Positions 15,406 through 23,759 of a DNA stretch of 64,000 bases are shown here, piece by piece. Position numbers and translations under genes: made by a program. Source of the DNA: Methylocaldum marinum (GTDB lineage Bacteria; Pseudomonadota; Gammaproteobacteria; Methylococcales; Methylococcaceae); contig NZ_AP017928.1 of assembly GCF_003584645.1 (NCBI RefSeq), forward strand, positions 4,006,395 through 4,070,394. Reading direction: 5' to 3'. Within the stretch, counting starts at the first letter, position 1. Each line of letters starts with the position of its first letter. The notes beneath the pieces are model-generated. The model was not told where the DNA came from. It did not search any database and was given only the letters and a program-made list of their open reading frames with translations.

Positions 15406-15627
15406 TCAACGGGGAATGTAACCCTCGGAGAGGATTTTCCCGGTTGCGGCGTCGATCTCGAAGCGTGCATTACCACCTTTTTTGCCCCAATTGGTCGTGA
15501 TTTCGAAGCGCTTCGAGCCGCCGAACCATCCGACGCGATGCACGACGTTCACAGGTTCGGTGAATCTCCAGCCATTCTCTTCGGCCCGCTTGCGAGCGAT
15601 TTCAAGAGCAGTGTCATTGTCAATCAT
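15406..15627 (-). CDS. Small immunity-like protein paired with the metallopeptidase toxin
   Basis: A 73-residue soluble protein, MIDNDTALEIARKRAEENGW to SEGYIPR, with a PepSY-like pattern (amphipathic helix, then beta strands around RFEITTNW and ARFEIDAATGKIL). Its ATG overlaps the toxin stop by 8 bp (ATGATTGA), indicating translational coupling. Having no signal peptide, it would act in the cytoplasm. The immunity role is inferred from coupling, size and duplication history. Confidence 0.6.
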   Translation of the reverse strand: MIDNDTALEIARKRAEENGWRFTEPVNVVHRVGWFGGSKRFEITTNWGKKGGNARFEIDAATGKILSEGYIPR

Positions 15628-16522
15628 GGTTGGGAATGGGTCCTATTGAAATTGACACCTTGAACAAGGCTCCGCCAAGTGTGATTCTGCCAATCAGGAT
15701 ACCTTCACTGGCCAAGTCGGAGATTGTCATATAGCCGGCATTCAGCGGAAAGCGGTATGCACCGAGCGCCTGGGCAAGGCCATGTACCCGAAGTTGGCCA
15801 TAACCTTCAGCCAGAGCCTCCTCCAAGTACCGCAACAGCGCCGATCGGGAATAAGCGGACATATTGAGTTCTGCACGGATTTGCCGGAGAGGGCCGGTGC
15901 GGGGTGAAAAGTAGCGATGGACAAGTTCGTGGAAGAGGGTTACGCGCTGTTCGGTTAGGGACTGATTACGGGAAATGGTGATCATCCCATAGGCATCGGT
16001 CTCGCCCACACCGCCAAGAGGTCTAGTCGTCCGCGACAAGCGAAGCTGGTTTCCGGCCGGAGGAGGCGCACCCACGTAAATCCTCGGTTGCATTTGGGGA
16101 CGTCCGCGCGAAACGACCGTTCGTGTAGGGCGACGCAGCAACAGCGCTTGTATGGTAGATATCCCGAGCAATGTGGCCGCTTGAGCGAAATGGCGGCCGG
16201 CTCGTTCCAGGTCGGCCTCGGAGCGTGCGTCAATTGCACCGGTCGCGAAGTCGTAGAATTCACTCGATCCCTCGAACACGGCAAAACCGAGTGAAATAAA
16301 ACCTGCCCCCAGAAGGATGAGATCGACGATTTCACCTACGCCAAAGAAGTGAGAGCCGGCCCACACCGCGAGCGTACCGGTTACGATCGTCAGAGTTTCC
16401 GGCGTGAGCATGGACTCGACGACGGTGCGGGCTCCGGCAGGCACATGCGGCAGTGATAGCCGCATTGCCTCTCCCATTCGGTCAGTGGGTGACATACGTG
16501 CAATCTCTGTACTGGTCAGCAT
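15620..16522 (-). CDS. HExxH metallopeptidase-like protein with membrane region; candidate toxin
   Basis: A 300-residue protein. Residues ~40-90 contain two hydrophobic stretches (TLTIVTGTLAVWAGSHFFGV and IVDLILLGAGFISLGFAVF), followed by a helical segment (ARSEADLERAGRHFAQAAT) that I associate with the N-terminal regions of polymorphic toxins. Residues ~210-220 carry TLFHELVHRYFSP, a gluzincin-type HExxH motif, with EEALAEGYG downstream as a likely third ligand. It lies 344 bp downstream of jetD on the same strand. Protease or other hydrolase activity is likely; the target is unknown. A house-keeping membrane peptidase is less likely given the coupled small gene and its duplicated remnant. 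Confidence 0.62.
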   Translation of the reverse strand: MLTSTEIARMSPTDRMGEAMRLSLPHVPAGARTVVESMLTPETLTIVTGTLAVWAGSHFFGVGEIVDLILLGAGFISLGFAVFEGSSEFYDFATGAIDARSEADLERAGRHFAQAATLLGISTIQALLLRRPTRTVVSRGRPQMQPRIYVGAPPPAGNQLRLSRTTRPLGGVGETDAYGMITISRNQSLTEQRVTLFHELVHRYFSPRTGPLRQIRAELNMSAYSRSALLRYLEEALAEGYGQLRVHGLAQALGAYRFPLNAGYMTISDLASEGILIGRITLGGALFKVSISIGPIPNHD

Positions 16523-16866
16523 TTATTCCTCTGTCTGCAATCAGTCGATAAAACATAACGAGTTGCCGCTTCGCGGCCTCCGGTATGTGAGTGTCTCGGC
16601 GAATGTCCTCCGATCTTGAGTTTAGTCGGTACGCCGTGTCGTTAGAATCTGACGAGAGACCGATTTGCTGTAAGTATTGGCTGATTTTTTGTCGGTTTGG
16701 ACGTACACGATGTTGGAAACCTATTGGCGTTGACTGGTCGACCCCTCCCATCTTGTCGGCACTCTTCCGGCAACTGCCCGGTTCCCGTCGCGGGTTTTGT
16801 CATGTCCGCAAGAAACAGAGGGTGTCGGCGAGGCTCTCAAAATGGCGGGATGTTGTCGCCGGAAAC
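16523..16866. other. Spacer between jetD and the toxin gene
   Basis: About 344 bp with no supported gene on either strand; plus-strand readings here lack homology and are shadows. The first ~20 bp next to the toxin start resemble the corresponding sequence at 14695-14715, then the two copies of the duplication diverge. It may hold the toxin promoter. Confidence 0.4.
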
Positions 16867-18048
16867 CTACCGGAATCGCAATCTATCCAGCGCCCTCTCG
16901 ATCCACCCGAAGCCGATCCGTTCCTGTTCGAGGCGGAGGGCTGGACGTATACGGTTGTCGCGAAGGTCGTCGTAAAGCGCTTGCTCCTCGCGGCTAAGGC
17001 AGGAGAGATCGCGGCGGACCGGCTGGGGTTCGGTCACCCATTGGGACGAGTGGGCCATGAGCGTTTCGCGGTCCATCAGGAAGGATTCGGCATGGGGAAG
17101 ATAAGCCCGCAGTTGGTCCAGGATAGCGAAGCCGTGAGTGTCGATGTCGCCCCAGTAGTGGATCCTGCAGCGGTGCAGCCATGAAGCTTGAGCCAGCCTA
17201 TCGAATCCGTAGCCGGCACCGAATACGACCATGCTGCGGGGCAGGTTCGGGAAGGCGAGGAAGTTGATCTCGTTTTCGGTGATGAAGACCCGGTCAACTT
17301 TGGCGTCCAGCAGGGCGAAGGTGTCGTGGTCCAGGGTGATGTCCTGGTCGGTGGTGCCGGGTAGTAAGGCCAGCTCGGGATCGAGAATGCGGAAACGGAT
17401 TCGGGTGGGTTTGTCGCGAAATCCGTAGCGGCGGCAGAACTGGCCGAGGCCGGCGGCGTCGGCGTCGATCGCGTCGGGCGGCAGGCTGAGCTCCAAAAGT
17501 TCCGACAACAGCGCGCGATGGGATTCGATGAACTTGGTATGGACGCCCGGAATGTCGATTTGCCGGAGATAAACGCCGGGGCGCGGGTGGGCCCGTATCC
17601 AGTCGACGATGTCGAGCAGCAGCGGCCAGCGGTCGGCCAGTTCCAGGGCTTTGAGAGAATGCCTGGCCAGCCAGGGGAGCGCCGAGGGCCGGCGGTTTCG
17701 GGTGATCGCCGCCAGTTGAGCGAAGCGCTCGGCGTCACGGCGTTTTCCGATCAGGGCCAGCGCATCGTCCAGCGTGTCGATCCAGATTTCGTCGGGAACC
17801 CGGTTCGCGCCGAGGATGCGGTGCCGAACCTCGCGCATCACCACCCGGTAGTGAGAACCGCGCCTGAGATCGGCGATCCAGCTTCGGCCTTGATCGAAGC
17901 GGTCGGTAAGTTCGGAGGAAGAAGGTCCCTTGAGCGTCAGTCGGCGCGGGAACACAGTCTCGCCGCCGGCCAGGCTGGCCAGGATCAGGCCTTTGTCCCA
18001 CAGTTTTTGCACCTGGGCGCGGAGGTCGGCGGGCGTGGTCCAGGTCAT
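16867..18048 (-). CDS. jetD: Wadjet protein JetD (DUF3322/DUF2220, Toprim-like nuclease)
   Basis: 393 residues, the usual size for JetD. The N-terminal DUF3322 region includes SWIADLRRGSHYRVVMREVRHRILG-like basic segments. The C-terminal DUF2220 region is Toprim-like: ITENEINFLAFP (acidic residues about 258 and 260), GAGYGFDRLA, and YWGDIDTHGFAIL (Asp at about 301 and 303), which form the metal site. In Wadjet systems JetD cleaves plasmid DNA captured by the JetABC condensin-like complex. It is separated from jetC by 197 bp that contain two palindromes, unlike the tight spacing elsewhere in the operon. Its 3' end is duplicated at 14964-15258. Confidence 0.93.
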   Translation of the reverse strand: MTWTTPADLRAQVQKLWDKGLILASLAGGETVFPRRLTLKGPSSSELTDRFDQGRSWIADLRRGSHYRVVMREVRHRILGANRVPDEIWIDTLDDALALIGKRRDAERFAQLAAITRNRRPSALPWLARHSLKALELADRWPLLLDIVDWIRAHPRPGVYLRQIDIPGVHTKFIESHRALLSELLELSLPPDAIDADAAGLGQFCRRYGFRDKPTRIRFRILDPELALLPGTTDQDITLDHDTFALLDAKVDRVFITENEINFLAFPNLPRSMVVFGAGYGFDRLAQASWLHRCRIHYWGDIDTHGFAILDQLRAYLPHAESFLMDRETLMAHSSQWVTEPQPVRRDLSCLSREEQALYDDLRDNRIRPALRLEQERIGFGWIERALDRLRFR

Positions 18049-18078
18049 GCTCGACTCGTATTCGATTCAAGTGCGTCA

Positions 18079-18167
18079 CCCCGGCAGGGATTGCCGGGGT
18101 CCAGATTACAGGGATGTAGACGCCTCGCCATCCTTGGCTCCTAGATTCCGGCAATCCATGCCGGAAT
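18079..18167. repeat. Pair of REP-like palindromes between jetC and jetD
   Basis: Two hairpins: CCCCGGCAGGGATTGCCGGGG at 18079-18099 and an ATTCCGGCAATCC/GCCGGAAT palindrome at 18145-18167. Extragenic palindromes of this kind are common in GC-rich bacteria. Here they split the Wadjet operon and could attenuate or stabilise the transcript ahead of jetD. Confidence 0.7.
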
Positions 18168-18245
18168 GACGGTGTTGGGGACTTGGGTAGGCACTGTGTC
18201 CGATGGGGTAGAGTTCCTAAGATTTCTTAGCTGGATGGAACGGCG

Positions 18246-21200
18246 TCACGCCCTGGCCCTCGCCTTTTCCGCGCGGTAGTCCTCGATGGTGAGGTTGCGC
18301 AGCTTGGAGGCGCGGCCGTCCTCGTTGTGGACGAAGCCGACGCTGGCGACGAAGGGTTCAATGATGTGGATTTTCTGCAGCGGCGTGACGATCAGGAGTT
18401 GCAGGTTGAGCTGCTGGAACAGTTTCAAGCCGTACTGGGCGGATTCGTCGGAGCCGCGGCCGAAGGCTTCGTCGATGACCACGAAGCGGAAGGAACGGGA
18501 GCGCACCGCGCCCCATTCCAGGCCAAACTGATAGGCCAGGCTGGCGGCCAAGATGGTGTAGGCGAGTTTTTCCTTCTGTCCGCCCGATTTGCCGCCCGAG
18601 TCCGAGTAGTGCTCGTGTTCGGTTCCGTCGGCGCGCCAGCGTTCCGAGGCGGCGAAGGTGAACCAGTTGCGGACGTCGGTGACCCTCGCCGTCCAGCGCC
18701 GATCCATGTCGGCCTGTCCTTCGCGCCCGCGGAAACGCTCGATGATGTCCTTCACTTGCAGGAATTTCTCTTCGGAGTATTGGGCGTCGTCCGAACCCGT
18801 CAACGCGCCTTCGGTGCATTTGCGCAAGGCGGCCTGGAAGTCGCGTAGGTCGTTGTCCTGGGAGAGCTGCGCTTCCAGCACGATGTAGCGGCCGGGGTTG
18901 TAGTCGATCTGATTGAGCGAGGCGTTGATCTGGGCGATCCGCTCCTTGATGGTCTCCCGCTCGCGGTTCAGTTGCGACTGGAAATTGGCGACCTCGCGGA
19001 TGGTGTTTTCGTTGAGCAGTTCCTTGAAGCGCGCCTCGAAGCGGGGCAGGTCGTCGGCCTCCAGTTTCGCGAGCATCTCGCGGTATTCGTGGGCGGCTTC
19101 GATGCTGACGTCCACGTCCTGGGTTTCCAGCTTGAACTCTTCCTTGTATTCGGCCATGGCCTTGATGATCTTGTCGCGCAGACGGCTGAGCTTGCCATCC
19201 TCCGCATCGATGCGCCCTTGCAGCCATTTGCGCATGTCCTGTTCGCGCGGGTCGCAGTTTTCGACTTCGAGGCGATGTTCGCCCAGGGCTTCCGCCCGCA
19301 TCGCGTCCAGCGAAAGGAAGCGGGCCGTGTGGACGGCATTGGCCGGGTCGTCGAGCATGGCTTGGATTTGCGCGCGCAAGGCCTCGGCATCGTTCCTCCT
19401 CTGTACGGCTCGCGCTCGATCGTCCCTGCGTTCGATGAGCCGGCGTTCGGTTTCTTCCAGAGCGAGCACCACGGCGTTCAGCCGTTCGCCGAGTTGCTTG
19501 AGCACGTCCGAAGCCGCTTCGAGCCGGCGTTTTTCATCTTGCAGCCGGGCTACTTCGCTCGCCAGGGGCCGCCAGTCGAGTTCGCGGAAGTCGCGGTAGA
19601 CCTCGAGTTTGGACAGCGTTGTGAGCCGCGCGCGGATCGCCTTTTGTTCGGCGTCGAGAGCGGCGAGGCGGCTGCCCAGTTCGCCCAGCCGGGTTTCGAT
19701 CTGCCGTGCCCTGGATTCGAGGGTGGCGATCTTGGCGGCGTTGGACCAGCCGAGCACGTAGCGGCTGCGGTCGTCCAGGCGGTGCCGGTCGTCCTTTTCG
19801 TGGCGCTCGCCAAGCGCCTTGATCTGGCCGGCGCGGGTAATGGCCTTGGGCTCGCGGCGGAATTGCTCCTGCGTGGCGCAGCAGGCGTAGTCGAAGCGGT
19901 GGGCGAGTTCGCGTTCCAGCCAGTCGTAAAAGGCCGAATCGGGCTTGACGGCGAGCTTGTGCACCAGCGAGTCGCGGTCGAGGCTGGGCAGCTCGCCGCG
20001 CTGGCTTTCCCTCACTCGGAAGTAAACCAGTCGCCCCTTGAGATGGGTACGGTCCACCCATTCCGCGACGCGGGCGTAATGCACATCCGGCACCAGCATG
20101 GACAGGCCGAAGTTGCGCAGCAGCCGTTCCGCTGCGCCTTCCCATTCGCGCTCGTCCTCGCGCACCTGGATCAGCTCGCCGGCGAAAGGCATGTCGTCCT
20201 CGGACAGGTTCAGCGCCTGGCACAGGGCGGCGCGCATGGCGATCTGCTGGGCGTCGATATTGCTGCGGCGGGCCTTCAGGCTCTCGATCTCGTCCGTCAG
20301 TGCCTTGTGTTCCTCCCGGCCTTGGGCGAAGGCAAAGTGCACTTCGTTTTGCTCGTTCTGGAGCTCCGCTTCGCGGGCGTCGGTTTGCTCCTGTAGGGCG
20401 GCGAATTCGCGTCGCTGGACGAGAAAGGCGTCGTCGTCCTCAGGCGGAACGAGGTCCAGGGATCGCGCCAGTTCGGCGTAGTCCTCGGCCTTCTTGCGCC
20501 GCCGCGCTTGCTCTTCCTCTTTCTGGCGGATTTCCTCGCCGATCCGCTCGATGCGGTCGCCGCCGTTCTCGGCGATGCTGCGCCGAAGTTCCCTCTCCTC
20601 GGCCTGTTGCCCTTGCTTTCGTTCTTCCAGCCGCGCCACCTGCGTATTGAGCCGCACCAGTTCGTCATCGAGCGCAGCGATGCGTTTTTCCAGCAGGCCG
20701 AGTTTCAGACGTGCGAAGTAAGGTTTGAGCGCCTCGCGGCAGGCTCGCAGTTCCTCGCAGCGGGCGGCGATTTCCGTATGTCGGTCGCAATCGGCCACCA
20801 GCGGCGTGAGCAGTTCCACCTGACGCTTGGCCTTGAGTACCGCTTCGTGGGCGCGGTTGAGGTCGTCGAAGTGGGCGATCAGGGCGGTGATGCGCGGGGC
20901 GACATCGAAGGGCTCCAGCATGTGGCTGCGCACGAAGTCGGTCAGATTCCCCACAGATTTCATCGAAACAGTTTGGTGAAACAGTTCCAGCGCCTGTTCG
21001 TTGTCGATGCCGAAGCGGCGGCGGAACCAGGCGCCGTAAGGCGGGAAGCTGTCGAAGATTTCGACCCCCGAGTTGCGCAACCGTTTGCGCAAGGCACTGA
21101 TGTCCGATCCGAAATGGGCGAAGTCCTGGGCGATGGATAGCGCGCGTTCGGCGCCGACGAAAAAGCGCGCGGGTTGTCCCAGCGGCTCTTTCATCCAGAA

Positions 21201-21620
21201 CACCTGAGCCAGGGTCACGGTCTGGTCGTAGCCAGCGTTATGAAACACGCCAAGAATCACTGAGTAGCAGTTGTGGTCGCGCAGGGCGACCGGCTTGGCG
21301 GAGCCGGTCGTGTCGCTGCGCTCGGACTTGTAATGGCCCAGCACGTAGGAGCGCAGGGTGCGTTCCCTGGTGTCGGCTCCGGCCGCCTTGTTGTAGGCGA
21401 TGCGGTGGGCCGGCACCAGCAGCGTGGTCACGGCGTCGACCAGGGTGGACTTGCCCGAACCGATGTCGCCGGTGAGTAAGGCATTCTTGCCGTCGAGATG
21501 CAGCGTCCACACCCGGCCGTCGAAAGTACCCCAGTTGAACACTTCCAGGCGGTGCAGGCGGTAGCCGGTGAGCGTGTCGTCGCCGATGAAATCCAGACTC
21601 AGCGTTTCCATGTCAATCAT
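18246..21620 (-). CDS. jetC: Wadjet protein JetC (SMC/MukB-like ATPase)
   Basis: 1,124 residues, full length for JetC. Walker A GDIGSGKST at 51-59; long coiled-coil arms (about 240-480 and 660-960, rich in Glu, Arg and Leu) around a hinge-like middle; ABC signature SGGQKEKLAY at about 1012; Walker B FRFVVIDEAFGRGSDES at about 1044-1060. It is the motor of the JetABC complex, which extrudes DNA loops and senses small closed circles. The start overlaps the jetB stop by 8 bp. All catalytic motifs are intact. Confidence 0.95.
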   Translation of the reverse strand: MIDMETLSLDFIGDDTLTGYRLHRLEVFNWGTFDGRVWTLHLDGKNALLTGDIGSGKSTLVDAVTTLLVPAHRIAYNKAAGADTRERTLRSYVLGHYKSERSDTTGSAKPVALRDHNCYSVILGVFHNAGYDQTVTLAQVFWMKEPLGQPARFFVGAERALSIAQDFAHFGSDISALRKRLRNSGVEIFDSFPPYGAWFRRRFGIDNEQALELFHQTVSMKSVGNLTDFVRSHMLEPFDVAPRITALIAHFDDLNRAHEAVLKAKRQVELLTPLVADCDRHTEIAARCEELRACREALKPYFARLKLGLLEKRIAALDDELVRLNTQVARLEERKQGQQAEERELRRSIAENGGDRIERIGEEIRQKEEEQARRRKKAEDYAELARSLDLVPPEDDDAFLVQRREFAALQEQTDAREAELQNEQNEVHFAFAQGREEHKALTDEIESLKARRSNIDAQQIAMRAALCQALNLSEDDMPFAGELIQVREDEREWEGAAERLLRNFGLSMLVPDVHYARVAEWVDRTHLKGRLVYFRVRESQRGELPSLDRDSLVHKLAVKPDSAFYDWLERELAHRFDYACCATQEQFRREPKAITRAGQIKALGERHEKDDRHRLDDRSRYVLGWSNAAKIATLESRARQIETRLGELGSRLAALDAEQKAIRARLTTLSKLEVYRDFRELDWRPLASEVARLQDEKRRLEAASDVLKQLGERLNAVVLALEETERRLIERRDDRARAVQRRNDAEALRAQIQAMLDDPANAVHTARFLSLDAMRAEALGEHRLEVENCDPREQDMRKWLQGRIDAEDGKLSRLRDKIIKAMAEYKEEFKLETQDVDVSIEAAHEYREMLAKLEADDLPRFEARFKELLNENTIREVANFQSQLNRERETIKERIAQINASLNQIDYNPGRYIVLEAQLSQDNDLRDFQAALRKCTEGALTGSDDAQYSEEKFLQVKDIIERFRGREGQADMDRRWTARVTDVRNWFTFAASERWRADGTEHEHYSDSGGKSGGQKEKLAYTILAASLAYQFGLEWGAVRSRSFRFVVIDEAFGRGSDESAQYGLKLFQQLNLQLLIVTPLQKIHIIEPFVASVGFVHNEDGRASKLRNLTIEDYRAEKARARA

Positions 21621-22254
21621 TGTCTCGGTTGTCTTGTCGGTTCTCGAGCAGATGTGCCTTGTAGGCGTCCAGCCGCTGATCGAACTCCGCCAGCCATTGC
21701 GCGTCGATGAAGGCCTTGAGAATGCGGCGCACCTCGAACATCGCTTCCTGCCCGGCAGCCGGCTTCAGGCGGCGCAGAAAACCGAGTTCCACAATCTTGT
21801 TGAGATACGCGTCGACCTGGTCGATCAGTCTGGCCTCGTTGCTGCCCTCGGGCAGGAACACCCGGATCAACTCAACCGCCTCGCCGCGCGAGATCACCAG
21901 GCGGGTGTCGCCGCCGCTGGCGTCGAATTCGGCCAGTTTCTTGCGGAGCAGCGCTAGCAGCAGGCTGACCGGGAAAGAAAGCGGACGCCGAGCAATCAGA
22001 CGCGGCGTCTTGGCCTTGGCCTCGTCCTCGTCGTCGGCACGCGAGCGTAGGAAAGCGTAGCCTTCGGCTTCGTCCAGCATCAGCTCCAGCCCGAGCACGG
22101 TCACGTAGTCGCGCACGCGGCCCTGGAGATTGAGCAGCGCGTTCCACAGCGCCGGGTCGCTTTCCTGGTAGATCACGCCCTTCAGCAGCGGCACCACCAG
22201 GGCCGAGAGCTCAGGCGCGGCATTGTTCGGCGTTTCGATGTCTTGTTCCGCCAT
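21613..22254 (-). CDS. jetB: Wadjet protein JetB (DUF4194, MukE/kite-like)
   Basis: 213 residues from MAEQDIETPNNAAPE; the longer in-frame reading to 22434 only overlaps jetA and is rejected. The DUF4194 core includes LLKGVIYQESDPALWNALL, RVRDYVTVLGLELMLDEAEGYAFLR and the winged-helix-like FPVSLLLALLRKKLAEFDA. It is the kite-type partner that binds the kleisin-like JetA. The start lies 2 bp after the jetA stop, and the end overlaps jetC. Confidence 0.92.
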   Translation of the reverse strand: MAEQDIETPNNAAPELSALVVPLLKGVIYQESDPALWNALLNLQGRVRDYVTVLGLELMLDEAEGYAFLRSRADDEDEAKAKTPRLIARRPLSFPVSLLLALLRKKLAEFDASGGDTRLVISRGEAVELIRVFLPEGSNEARLIDQVDAYLNKIVELGFLRRLKPAAGQEAMFEVRRILKAFIDAQWLAEFDQRLDAYKAHLLENRQDNRDND

Positions 22255-22256
22255 TG

Positions 22257-23702
22257 TTATCTCACAAAAATCACCCGCGGCAGCCGGGCCTGTTTCATGC
22301 GTCCATCGTCGCCGTACTGCCAGACGATGATCTCGGTCACCTCTTCGTCCACCACGGACTTGAAGGTTTCGCCCGCCAGTTGCAAGTAGGCGACGAGTTC
22401 GGCAAGCCCCTGCTTTAAGGGGCGCTTCTCGCACAGCTCACTCAAGGTGATTTGCGAGCGTTCCTGCAAGGCGTGGCGGATGTGGCGCGACAACGCCGTT
22501 TTGTCGACGACCACCTGAGAGAACAGCGCGGCGGCGTCCACCTCGGCGTCGCCCGTTTCCAGTGCCAGATCGGCGATGCGCGGCTTGATCGGGGGAACGT
22601 AGAGCGGCCTTTCCATGGGCAGCTCGATAGTCGCGGCAGTATCGGCGACAGTCATGATGTCGCCCGCGGGCGGCGAGTCGCGCAGTTCCAGCGCCTTGGC
22701 CTCGATGTTGCGCAGGATATCCATGATGCGCTGGTTCTCGAGCCAGGCTTTGTCGTCCAAGAAGCGGCGCAACTGCTGTGAAAGCTGGGCGACCGTGCGC
22801 TGGGTGTGCTCGCCCGCTTCCAGCCAGTCGTAGTGAATGCGGCGGGTGCGGGCGTCCGGCCGGAGTTCGGCCACCGGCGGCAGGTTCAGCACCCGATCCA
22901 GCAGTTCCGTCAGTTCCTCCTGGCGGCGGCTGGACATGAGGAAGTCCCAGAAGGCGCGGAAGCTCCGGCCCTGATCCGAGTCGGCGATGGCGTCGCGCTC
23001 GCCCATGATTTCTTCCAGCAGCGCGCCCTTGCCGCCGTCCCACAGGGCGATGCGCTCCCGCACCCGACGGTCCAGCGCGCGGAAATTGTGCTCGACTTCG
23101 CGGAAATCGGTGAGGAGTTCCCGTGCCAGCGCCATGAATTGCTGGAAGCGGTCCTTGAGCGCCGTGTCGTCCAGCAGGGGAATGTCGCCGGACAGGACGC
23201 GCGCGATCTCGGCGTCGATCTCGTCACGACGTCTCTGGAGTTCCGCGATGCGCGCCTCGGGGTCGGTTTCGGAGCCTTCGCTCATCTGCTTGAGCAGCTC
23301 GAACAAGGTAAGCAGCCGCGATTCGGTACCGACGAACGCCCGTTCGGTCAACGTGCCCAGCCAGGCGATCGCCTTTTCGGTGGAAGGCGTCAGATCGAAA
23401 TGCGGTTCATCCGAACCTTGCACGTAAAACTTGCGCAGCCAGGCTTTGTCGTTGCTAGCCCAGTCGTTCAGGTATTCAAGCGCAGACTTAGGAAATGCTT
23501 CCTCACCCAGGCGCTCGCGCAGTCCGAACAGCTCATCCTCCAGCGCTTCCGCTAGATCCGACTGTGCTATCGTCCGCATATTGGGCGCGACGAACACGCG
23601 ATGTAGGAAACTCGCCACCAGCGGCGCGTGATCCGAGCGCAGCAAGCGCCAGGCGGGGTGGTTCTGGCGGAGGAGGTCAAGGGTGTTGAAATCCAAACTC
23701 AT
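22257..23702 (-). CDS. jetA: Wadjet protein JetA (DUF3375, MukF/kleisin-like)
   Basis: 481 residues starting MSLDFNTLDLLRQNHPAWRL, a typical DUF3375 opening (DLLR..HPAWRLL). An N-terminal winged-helix segment (LVASFLHRVFV) is followed by a helical middle (EARIAELQRRRDEIDAEIAR) and a C-terminal winged helix (SQITLSELCEKRPLKQGLAEL). It bridges the JetC heads as the kleisin does in MukBEF. First of the four jet genes; 57 bp separate it from the ParA gene upstream. Confidence 0.93.
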   Translation of the reverse strand: MSLDFNTLDLLRQNHPAWRLLRSDHAPLVASFLHRVFVAPNMRTIAQSDLAEALEDELFGLRERLGEEAFPKSALEYLNDWASNDKAWLRKFYVQGSDEPHFDLTPSTEKAIAWLGTLTERAFVGTESRLLTLFELLKQMSEGSETDPEARIAELQRRRDEIDAEIARVLSGDIPLLDDTALKDRFQQFMALARELLTDFREVEHNFRALDRRVRERIALWDGGKGALLEEIMGERDAIADSDQGRSFRAFWDFLMSSRRQEELTELLDRVLNLPPVAELRPDARTRRIHYDWLEAGEHTQRTVAQLSQQLRRFLDDKAWLENQRIMDILRNIEAKALELRDSPPAGDIMTVADTAATIELPMERPLYVPPIKPRIADLALETGDAEVDAAALFSQVVVDKTALSRHIRHALQERSQITLSELCEKRPLKQGLAELVAYLQLAGETFKSVVDEEVTEIIVWQYGDDGRMKQARLPRVIFVR

Positions 23703-23759
23703 GTCTACAGGCCGTGAAAGCGCTCGATCAATGGCTGCAGTTCGGTGGGACTGCCGGCC

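Noticed and set aside
18972..20396. 474-codon open frame on the plus strand antisense to jetC
   Set aside because: It lies wholly within jetC, whose SMC motifs are clear; the antisense protein resembles no family and the open length is a by-product of high GC.
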